16,159 nt of DNA from Candidatus Moraniibacteriota bacterium (lineage in GTDB: Bacteria; Patescibacteriota; Minisyncoccia; Moranbacterales; UBA2206), in the NCBI GenBank assembly GCA_003543115.1, contig DPJH01000043.1, positions 23,007-39,165 of the forward strand. The letters run 5' to 3'. The notes beneath the pieces are model-generated. The model did not search any database, was not told where the DNA came from, and worked only from the letters and a program-made list of their open reading frames with translations. The translations under genes were made by a program, and so were the position numbers. This document shows positions 1 through 6,052 of the stretch, piece after piece; the stretch's first letter is position 1; the number at the start of each line of letters is the position of its first letter.

Positions 1-771
1 TATGAAGAACCTGAAAACTTTGGTCTTGGCGGTCGAGTGAAAATGGACTATGGGGAAAATGATAGCGGATATGATTGGGGGTATATTGCTCCCGGTCCGA
101 CTTTCGGTTACTACCGAGGCCTAGATCTCAGCAATGATTTTGAAATGGATATATCGTTTCTTTATCGAATCGACAAAAGAAGGGATGATGGCTTGATGCC
201 GACTCTCCACGCCGAGTTCAATCACATCCTGGATTATAAAAACCGTCTGACCTTTCAGGTTGACGGGAGTTACTTTCCAGGAGACAGTTGGCTTGGCCCA
301 GGAATTTACTGGCACCATAAAATCGACCAGAATTGGAAAGTTGTCACAGGTGCCGGGCTGAGTCTGAGCTGGCTGGATGGAGATTTTTTCTCCGGATTCA
401 TGCCGAGTGTTCGAGTCAAGTATAAAAATCGGTACAGCATCGGTTTCAATGCCAATTTATTCACCGGCTTGGGAACGTTCTACGGAATAATATTAGCCTA
501 TGAACTCACTCCGGATATTCACAGTTGGTGGCAGGAGAAAAACGCTGCTGGCGTAAGATTCGACAATCCGAAAAGCGACGAAAAGATTTCTGAATTTTCT
601 GAGCAAGATTTGAATCTTGACCAGCAAGGAGATCAAGGAATTCCTCCGGAATTTTCTGAGGGAAAGATCCAATCACCAGCAAGCAATCAAAAAAGCGTGC
701 CGGAAGTTAAGTATTCCGGCAAAACGATTGAACAACAAGCGCAAGAAAAAGCGCAAGGAGAAAAGTTATGA
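1..771 (+). CDS. Strand-rich protein of unknown function, 5' end outside the window
   Basis: The reading frame is open from base 1, so the gene begins upstream; the GTG at 37 is only an internal valine codon. About 256 residues are visible. Residues 5-180 show repeated short segments with alternating polar and hydrophobic or aromatic residues, many Gly, Tyr and Trp, separated by turns such as GDSWLGPG and DGDFFSG. This pattern is typical of a beta-barrel or other all-beta fold. Residues 180-256 are a hydrophilic tail rich in Gln, Glu, Ser and Lys, so the strands do not reach the C-terminus as they do in classical outer-membrane proteins. The stop overlaps the next start (ATGA at 768-771), implying coupling with the secreted protein downstream. 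I do not recognise a family. A signal peptide, if present, would lie outside the window. Confidence 0.75.
   Translation, partial: YEEPENFGLGGRVKMDYGENDSGYDWGYIAPGPTFGYYRGLDLSNDFEMDISFLYRIDKRRDDGLMPTLHAEFNHILDYKNRLTFQVDGSYFPGDSWLGPGIYWHHKIDQNWKVVTGAGLSLSWLDGDFFSGFMPSVRVKYKNRYSIGFNANLFTGLGTFYGIILAYELTPDIHSWWQEKNAAGVRFDNPKSDEKISEFSEQDLNLDQQGDQGIPPEFSEGKIQSPASNQKSVPEVKYSGKTIEQQAQEKAQGEKL
755..760 (+). promoter_or_regulatory. Shine-Dalgarno site of the secreted protein gene
   Basis: AAGGAG lies seven bases before the ATG at 768, inside the 3' end of the preceding gene. It fixes the start and supports translational coupling. It is one of only two clear Shine-Dalgarno sites in the window. Confidence 0.7.
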
Positions 772-1871
772 AACGATTCGTGGTTGTTTTGGCAGGAATG
801 ATTTTGTTGGCAATTACGCAGTCTCCGGTTTTTGCCGATGTGGCCTACTTGACTGATGTTGCCTATATTGAGGCATTAGATCCCATGGATAACGGAAGCG
901 GAAAGAAAATTGTTCGCTTTACATTCCAGTACAGCTGTGAAACAGACATGTGGCATCCGGAGCAGGTTATGTTTTGCTCCGATGCAAGAAGAGAAGGGTG
1001 TGACGGCAATGTACCCATCCATTTCTCGAGCACGAACGGTTTGGTCCGCACCTGGGATGTCCCTCTGGAATTGATCCAATGGGGACAGTCCGGAATGAAC
1101 TGGGCGAATGATGCCGATTGGTTCAATGCTCTTTGGCTGGGAATCCCGGACTGCAGGAAACTGCGTATCAAGGGAAAAAATTTGGTGATAGCAAGGAGTC
1201 TTGCTGATCCCCAGATTCCCAAGTCGGGAGGCGCCTATCTGCTCTATGTAGGACCGGGAGCGCCCTATGTTCCCGGACCAAATGATGTTTTGGCAGATGG
1301 AAGGACGAAAGTTCTCTATACATGCCAAGACACCGCTGCCCCGAAGGTGCAACAACCAGTGGCAGCAAAACCGGCTGCTCCTGTAGCAGCTCCAAAGGCA
1401 GCAGCTTCGGCACCGAAAACTCCTGACGTTAAAAAAGGAAAAGGTGTTAAGCAAGACCAGAACATCAGTAACTCTTCTGGTGCCCAAGGAGTGCAGGCTG
1501 CTCCCTCGTTGAAAATCAAGGGGAATAATAACAGAGCCGCTCAAAGTGCGCCTACAAATGTTACTAAGGGTGCGATAGTGACAGTGGATAAGATGTCTGC
1601 CAAGGACTGTAAGGAAGGAACGGTGGATGCCGATGGAAAATGTTTGCCAAATATTCAAGCAAATACTACCAGTACCACCTATCAATTAGGGCCTTTCGTT
1701 TTCGGAAGCGAACCTGTCAAGACTTCAGTCGGCAGGCAAGGAAAAGTTGAAGTGGAGAAAGATGGAAGTGTCGAGTTTGAGTATGGCGATGGCAAAGGAT
1801 CGCGTGATGCCGGCATTAACGCTCCTCCACCTTCTGCGGCTGAAAAACAGGCAGGTAAGAAGAAACAATAG
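768..1871 (+). CDS. Secreted protein with Ala/Pro-rich linker, function unknown
   Basis: The 367-residue product begins with a clear Sec signal peptide: Lys-Arg at positions 2-3, a hydrophobic core to about residue 17, and a probable cleavage site after VFA at residue 23. The mature N-terminal half (about 24-185) is rich in Trp and has five cysteines, which could form disulfides outside the membrane. It is followed by a low-complexity linker dominated by Ala, Pro, Lys and Val (about 190-225). The C-terminal part contains a small Cys pair (KDCKEGTVDADGKC), a predicted strand region, and a basic end (KKKQ). The start is fixed by AAGGAG and the ATGA overlap with the upstream gene, so the two probably work together at the cell surface. 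No family is recognised. An intrinsic terminator follows the stop. Confidence 0.85.
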   Translation: MKRFVVVLAGMILLAITQSPVFADVAYLTDVAYIEALDPMDNGSGKKIVRFTFQYSCETDMWHPEQVMFCSDARREGCDGNVPIHFSSTNGLVRTWDVPLELIQWGQSGMNWANDADWFNALWLGIPDCRKLRIKGKNLVIARSLADPQIPKSGGAYLLYVGPGAPYVPGPNDVLADGRTKVLYTCQDTAAPKVQQPVAAKPAAPVAAPKAAASAPKTPDVKKGKGVKQDQNISNSSGAQGVQAAPSLKIKGNNNRAAQSAPTNVTKGAIVTVDKMSAKDCKEGTVDADGKCLPNIQANTTSTTYQLGPFVFGSEPVKTSVGRQGKVEVEKDGSVEFEYGDGKGSRDAGINAPPPSAAEKQAGKKKQ

Positions 1872-1898
1872 TTGCATCTAGCATGATGCAGCCGCACC

Positions 1899-1941
1899 CA
1901 AGCCCCGCGTTCTCATAGAGAACCGGGGCTTGCTTTTTTTT
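1899..1941 (+). terminator. Strong intrinsic terminator
   Basis: CAAGCCCCG-CGTTCTC (1899-1914) pairs with GAGAACCGGGGCTTG (1918-1932), with a three-base loop and a single bulged base, followed by eight T (1934-1941). It ends the two-gene secreted-protein unit. A smaller hairpin (1871-1878 with 1885-1892) sits just upstream, directly at the stop codon. Confidence 0.92.
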
Positions 1942-1958
1942 CAGGAATGTGCTATGAT
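1930..1958 (+). promoter_or_regulatory. Promoter of the polymerase-like gene, overlapping the terminator tail
   Basis: TTGCTT (1930-1935), a 17-base spacer, and TATGAT (1953-1958) preceded by TG at 1950-1951 (extended -10). Transcription would start near 1965, about 30 bases before the ATG at 1996. The -35 box overlaps the last stem bases and T tract of the upstream terminator. Read by eye. Confidence 0.55.
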
Positions 1959-1995
1959 TGTATGTTCTAAGAAATAGTATATTTTTTATAAAACT

Positions 1996-3438
1996 ATGGA
2001 AAAATGGTTCAAGAAAAAGCATATTTCAGCGGAGTCAGTAAGTGCTATTTTTATAATAATTTTGATTAGTCTCTTCATAGCGGCTAATTTTGTGGCAGGA
2101 TTTACGTGGCCGCTTTTTATTTTAGCCATGGCCGCGGGATTTTTATTGAGCTTGGTTTATCCGCGAAGCGGGGTGTTGGCGATTGTTTTTTTGACGATGG
2201 TGTGGGAAAGATTTTTCACTTTGCAGACATTTTTTATCGGAAAAATAGAATATAAGATCTATCCTCTCGATTTTCTTCTGGGAGGCGTTTTGATCGGCGC
2301 TTTGGTGCAGTATGTTTTTGGGCGCATAAAAATTGAATTCAAGAAAGCTGATTGGATCTTATCGGGGTTTGTCGTATTGAATATAATATATTTTGTTTTC
2401 AGTTTTCTTATTCTCAAAAGCAATGCGCAACTGGCTTTCAGCTCTCTCAAGAATTATGCTTTTTATAGTTTGTTATATTTCGTGACCATCATGCTTTTTC
2501 AAAAAATTGACGACATCAAGAGATTATTCCGGTTCTTTCTCTCTGGCGCAGCGGTTATCGTAATTTTTATTGTTATCGGATATGTCGGCGGGGAAGGCTT
2601 GTGGAGCGGCTACACTCCTCTTTCTACGAGCGGAGTGAGAAAGCTGGCTTTCACTCATGGATTGTATTTGTCTCTGGCTTTTTTCCCGGCTATGCTATGG
2701 TTGATATTTCGAAGAAAAGATGAGAAGATGAAAATGAAAATGCTGCATCTTTTTCTGCTGATCTGGATCATCGGAATTGTGGGGACTTTGATGCGCCATC
2801 TCTGGATCGCTATGGCGTGCACTTTCTTGTTGCTTATTCTTTTTTTGCCGAAGGAAAAGAAGAAAGAAATGGCAAAGCTTGTATTTAAATTGCTGATGCC
2901 ATTTGCGATAGCAGGAATATTTATTTTTTATATCGCAAGCATGAATCCGCAATCAAACTTTTCAAGAGCATTGGAAAAATCTTCGGGAATCGTTTCCGAG
3001 CGGGCGGTTTCCTTGGTGAGTTCCGAGGAAGACGAGAGTTTTTCTTGGCGCAGCTTGGTTTGGAAGAATGCCTATGAAGATTTCAAATCCAATCCGATTT
3101 TTGGCATTGGAACAGGCGAAAGGATTTATGTGGAAAGCAAGAACTATAAAGATTTCATAGAGGGGCGCAATATCCATAATTCATATCTGGCTGTTCTTAT
3201 CCAGTTAGGGGTGTTGGGAATAGCGATGCTTCTTCTTTTTATCTTTTTGAATGTGCGATCGTTGCTTTTTTCCAAAAGAGGGGGTCAGTATGATTTCTAT
3301 AAATTTTCCATTTTGTCGGTGCTGGCGATCTATATTTTATCCATCCCTTTCCAGCCCTATCTGGAAACCAATCTTCTGGCGATTTTCTTTTGGATAGCGT
3401 TGGGACTGTCTCGGATTCTGCCCGAAGTAAAAAGTTAA
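1996..3438 (+). CDS. O-antigen ligase/polymerase-like membrane protein (Wzy/WaaL type)
   Basis: A 480-residue polytopic protein with about twelve to fourteen hydrophobic segments spread over residues 16-315 and 396-475. Between them is one large hydrophilic loop (about 315-395). This layout and the loop sequence match the Wzy_C/O-antigen ligase family (PF04932): WRSLVWKNAYEDF, then NPIFGIGTG near 366-374, then IHNSYL near 393-398 followed by QLGVLG. The His-Asn pair at 394-395 corresponds to the conserved loop histidine of WaaL-type ligases. Members join or transfer lipid-linked glycans on the outer face of the membrane. Sequence alone cannot separate a polymerase (Wzy) from a ligase. Its neighbours, glycosyltransferases and a Wzz-like protein, favour a role in surface polysaccharide assembly. 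There is no Shine-Dalgarno site; the ATG is the first after the predicted promoter. Confidence 0.85.
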   Translation: MEKWFKKKHISAESVSAIFIIILISLFIAANFVAGFTWPLFILAMAAGFLLSLVYPRSGVLAIVFLTMVWERFFTLQTFFIGKIEYKIYPLDFLLGGVLIGALVQYVFGRIKIEFKKADWILSGFVVLNIIYFVFSFLILKSNAQLAFSSLKNYAFYSLLYFVTIMLFQKIDDIKRLFRFFLSGAAVIVIFIVIGYVGGEGLWSGYTPLSTSGVRKLAFTHGLYLSLAFFPAMLWLIFRRKDEKMKMKMLHLFLLIWIIGIVGTLMRHLWIAMACTFLLLILFLPKEKKKEMAKLVFKLLMPFAIAGIFIFYIASMNPQSNFSRALEKSSGIVSERAVSLVSSEEDESFSWRSLVWKNAYEDFKSNPIFGIGTGERIYVESKNYKDFIEGRNIHNSYLAVLIQLGVLGIAMLLLFIFLNVRSLLFSKRGGQYDFYKFSILSVLAIYILSIPFQPYLETNLLAIFFWIALGLSRILPEVKS

Positions 3439-3497
3439 AAGATGATATTATTATGACTTACGTATTTGCCTCTGTCGATACATACTCCGGCGCTTTG

Positions 3498-3513
3498 ATT
3501 TTTCATGAAAAAT
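3498..3513. repeat. Perfect 16-bp palindrome inside the inverted-repeat sequence
   Basis: ATTTTTCATGAAAAAT is its own reverse complement. It could be a dimeric regulator's operator or a hairpin within the larger structure. It lies about 20 bases upstream of the TTGAAG -35 candidate at 3533. Confidence 0.45.
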
Positions 3514-3532
3514 GGAATCACTGACACTTCAC

Positions 3533-3562
3533 TTGAAGATTGTTTTTATTGTTCAATATAAT
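3533..3562 (+). promoter_or_regulatory. Promoter inside the inverted-repeat sequence, facing the first glycosyltransferase
   Basis: TTGAAG (3533-3538), an 18-base spacer, and a perfect TATAAT (3557-3562). Transcription would start near 3569 and give a leader of about 44 bases to the ATG at 3613. The right arm of the inverted repeat would be in the leader, but without its partner arm. Confidence 0.45.
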
Positions 3563-3612
3563 TATCGCCTTCGTAGCGTATCTCCATAGTCAAATACGTA
3601 AGTCTAAAATAT

Positions 3613-4845
3613 ATGAAAATTCTTGAAGTAAACAAATTCAATTATGTGCAAGGAGGAGCTGATAAGCACTTTCTTGATTTAGTGAATCTTTTGAAAGTCA
3701 AGGGCAATGAAGTGGCTGTTTTCTCCATGGAAAATCCGAAAAATGAATTTTCTCCCTGGAAGAAATATTTTGTCAGCTATGTGGGATATGGGAAGAATGA
3801 CAGTTGGCAGGAAAAATTGATCGGAGCGTTTCGGATGTTCTATTCTTTCGAGGCCAAGAGAAAAATAAAAAAAATGCTGGACGATTTTCAGCCGGACATC
3901 GTGCATATCCATAATATCTATCATCAAATTTCTCCTTCTATCCTGGGGGAAATAAAAAAAAGAAAGATTCCGATTGTCATGACGGTGCATGATTATAAGC
4001 TGATCTGCCCTAACTATCTTCTGCAATGCAATGGCAATACTTGGGACGAATCGGGAAAGAACAAATATATGGATTTTGTCCGCCATAAATGTTTTAAAAA
4101 TTCATATTTGAAAAGCCTCTTGGTGTGTTTGGAATTTTGCTGGCATAAATATTGTAATAGTTATGATAAGAATATCGATCGCTATATCGTCCCTAGCCAA
4201 TTTACGAAAACCAAATTGATAGCGGCCGGATTCCGCCGGGACAAAATTGAAATCCTGCCCTTGTTCATCCGCGAGCCGGACTATTGCGAGATGTTCAAAA
4301 TCGAAATAAAAGAAAAATTCGCTATCCATTTCGGAAGGCTGTCCAAGGAAAAGGGAGTGGACAGGCTGATAGAGATCTTCAAAAACTTTCCTGAAATAAA
4401 ATTATATCTGGCCGGAAACATCGAAGGAGATTTGGAAATTCCTGATTTGCCTAACATAAAACATATCGGATTTTTAAAACAAATAGAATTGGAGCGATAT
4501 GTCAAGAATTCCTTGTTTGTCGTTTCTCCCTCAAGGCTGCCTGAAACATTCGGCCTTATCGCTCTTGAGGCGATTAAAAACGGAAAGCCGTTTATCGGTT
4601 TCCAAAGCGGAGCTTTCTCCGAAATTATTGAAGATGATCGAGAAGGTTATTTGTGCCAAAACGAGCAAGAGATGCATGAAAGGATCGCTCTTTTATCGCG
4701 AGATGAAGGTCTGCGGGTGCTTTTTTCCCGCCAGGCTTTGGAAAAATCCAAAAAATTCAATAGCGAAGATTGTTATATAAAAATAATTAAATTATTTGAT
4801 GAGATTGGGATAGAAAGAAAAAACCTTGACAATATCAGGGTTTAG
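3613..4845 (+). CDS. Glycosyltransferase, GT-B fold, GT4-like
   Basis: A 410-residue cytoplasmic enzyme expected to move a sugar from a nucleotide donor onto a lipid-linked glycan. The N-terminal domain has the acceptor-side glycine motif GGA at 14-16 and the DIVHIHN strand near 95-101. A cysteine-containing segment (about 131-181, starting ICPNYLLQC) is familiar from several GT4 enzymes. The C-terminal donor domain shows HFGRLSKEKGVDRL near 239-252 and the EX7E motif with Glu311 and Glu319 (PETFGLIALEA). Length is normal for the family. Sugar and acceptor cannot be told from sequence. There is no Shine-Dalgarno site. The last bases overlap the promoter of the next gene. Confidence 0.9.
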   Translation: MKILEVNKFNYVQGGADKHFLDLVNLLKVKGNEVAVFSMENPKNEFSPWKKYFVSYVGYGKNDSWQEKLIGAFRMFYSFEAKRKIKKMLDDFQPDIVHIHNIYHQISPSILGEIKKRKIPIVMTVHDYKLICPNYLLQCNGNTWDESGKNKYMDFVRHKCFKNSYLKSLLVCLEFCWHKYCNSYDKNIDRYIVPSQFTKTKLIAAGFRRDKIEILPLFIREPDYCEMFKIEIKEKFAIHFGRLSKEKGVDRLIEIFKNFPEIKLYLAGNIEGDLEIPDLPNIKHIGFLKQIELERYVKNSLFVVSPSRLPETFGLIALEAIKNGKPFIGFQSGAFSEIIEDDREGYLCQNEQEMHERIALLSRDEGLRVLFSRQALEKSKKFNSEDCYIKIIKLFDEIGIERKNLDNIRV

Positions 4846-4854
4846 TGCTAGACT
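4826..4854 (+). promoter_or_regulatory. Promoter of the second glycosyltransferase, within the 3' end of the first
   Basis: TTGACA (4826-4831), a 17-base spacer, and TAGACT (4849-4854) with TG at 4846-4847 (extended -10). The -35 is perfect. Transcription would start near 4861, only about ten bases before the ATG at 4871 and 25 before the ATG at 4886. The TTG of the -35 box is in frame with the gene, but it would lie upstream of the transcript and so is unlikely to be a start codon. Confidence 0.6.
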
Positions 4855-4870
4855 ATACAGTCAATTTAAT

Positions 4871-6043
4871 ATGAGTAAAAAAGCTATGAAAATCGCTTTT
4901 ATTGGGCAAAAAGGAATACCAGCCAAATCAGGCGGAGTGGAAAGACACGCTGAAGAGTTGGCAGTGAAACTGGCTGAAAGAGGGCATGAAGTTTTTGTCT
5001 ATGTTCGCAAGAACTATACTGATAAAAACATAGCGCAATATAAAGGCGTAAAGCTTGTGCATGTTCCCAACATCCATACTAAAAACCTGGACGCCATAAC
5101 TCATACCTTTTTTTCAATCGCGCATGCCATATTCCAAAGATATGATGTGGTGCATTTCCATTCTATCGGTCCCAACTCCTTGAATTTTTTGATTAAAATA
5201 TTCAAACCAAAAACAGCTTTGTTCGCTACTTATCATTGTCAGGATTATTTCCATCAGAAGTGGGGGGCGTTGGCTAAGGCTTATTTGAAATTCGGGGAAT
5301 ATATGACTTGCATGGTTCCGGACAAAACGATTGCTGTGACTAATATTTTGAAAAAATTCATCAAAGAGAAATTTGGAAGAGAAGCAGAGGTTATTTCCAA
5401 TGGAGCCAATGTTTCTTGGAATGAGAAGTCTGACAAGCTGTCTCGATGGAACATTGAAAAAGGAGAATATATTTTGGCTGTCAGCCGGATTATCAGGCAC
5501 AAAGGTCTGCATTATCTGGTAGCTGCCTATAAAGAACTGGAAAAGAAAAATCTGACTGGAGGAAAAAAATTGGTTATTGTCGGGGAAGGTTTTTATACTA
5601 CCGATTATGTAAAATATCTAAAAAATCTTGCGAGCGAAAGTGAAAATATAATATTCACAGGAACCCAGTCGGGGGAAAATTTAAGCCAACTTTTTTCCCA
5701 TGCCTATTTTTTTGTTCAACCTTCTGATTCCGAAGGTCTTTCGATCGCGCTTCTTGAGGCTATGGGATATGGCAATGCGGTTATTGTAAGTAATATTCCG
5801 GAAAATCTTGAAGCCATAGGAAGTGCTGGAATTTCATTCAGCCAAGGAAATATTTCTGATTTGCAGCAAAAAATGACGGATTTGATATCTGATAAGGAGA
5901 AGGCATCGGCTTTATCTGAAGCCGGAAAGAAACGAGTTCAAGAAATATACAGCTGGGACCGCATTGCTGATGAGACAAGTGTTTTATATGAGAAAGAAGT
6001 TGCTAAAAAAAGAAATAAGAAATTTTATGCTCAAACTGAATGA
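4871..6043 (+). CDS. Glycosyltransferase, GT-B fold, GT4-like
   Basis: About 390 residues from the ATG at 4871. An alternative ATG at 4886 gives MKIAFIGQKG, the usual beginning of this subfamily, and could be the true start. The frame runs further up to a TTG at 4826, but that codon is part of a promoter -35 box. Domain signs: GIPAKSGGVERHAEEL near 15-30 (acceptor-side glycine loop), DVVHFHSIGP near 92-101, VSRIIRHKGLHYL near 204-216, and the EX7E motif with Glu288 and Glu296 (SEGLSIALLEAM). It should act in the cytoplasm on a growing carrier-linked glycan; donor and linkage are unknown. The next gene, Wzz-like, starts ten bases after the stop, so the two are probably co-transcribed. Confidence 0.9.
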   Translation: MSKKAMKIAFIGQKGIPAKSGGVERHAEELAVKLAERGHEVFVYVRKNYTDKNIAQYKGVKLVHVPNIHTKNLDAITHTFFSIAHAIFQRYDVVHFHSIGPNSLNFLIKIFKPKTALFATYHCQDYFHQKWGALAKAYLKFGEYMTCMVPDKTIAVTNILKKFIKEKFGREAEVISNGANVSWNEKSDKLSRWNIEKGEYILAVSRIIRHKGLHYLVAAYKELEKKNLTGGKKLVIVGEGFYTTDYVKYLKNLASESENIIFTGTQSGENLSQLFSHAYFFVQPSDSEGLSIALLEAMGYGNAVIVSNIPENLEAIGSAGISFSQGNISDLQQKMTDLISDKEKASALSEAGKKRVQEIYSWDRIADETSVLYEKEVAKKRNKKFYAQTE

Positions 6044-6052
6044 TATAATAAT

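Larger units (their letters stand above)
3455..3604. repeat. 150-bp sequence bounded by 27-bp imperfect inverted repeats (MITE-like or structured RNA)
   Basis: Bases 3455-3481 and 3578-3604 are inverted repeats that align without gaps. The outer 14 bases (GACTTACGTATTTG against CAAATACGTAAGTC) are perfect, and in total 23 of 27 match, including an inner GATAC/GTATC block. The interior has a perfect 16-bp palindrome (3498-3513), a small CTTCA/TGAAG hairpin (3527-3538), a promoter-like sequence, and GGCG/CGCC complementarity (3489-3492 with 3566-3569). No transposase is present and no convincing target duplication can be seen in the AT-rich flanks. It fills almost the whole gap between the polymerase-like gene and the first glycosyltransferase. 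It could be a non-autonomous mobile element, or a long hairpin RNA or regulatory leader. Confidence 0.7.

Noticed and set aside
617..856. Open frame of 79 codons across the junction of the first two genes
   Set aside because: It overlaps two well-supported genes in another frame, has a Lys/Arg-rich translation typical of a shifted A-rich sequence, and has no ribosome site.
876..1685. Long minus-strand open frame (269 codons) opposite the secreted protein gene
   Set aside because: The + strand gene has a signal peptide, a Shine-Dalgarno site and a terminator. The minus-strand translation shows no domain or start signal and looks like a shadow.
3578..3604. Minus-strand reading of the right repeat arm gives TYVFDYGDTL, like motif I of HAD hydrolases
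   Set aside because: It has a stop codon directly before it, no start codon and a stop within a few codons. It is probably chance.
6044..6049. TATAAT just before the Wzz-like gene
   Set aside because: There is no -35 at a suitable distance, and the start would fall inside the coding sequence.
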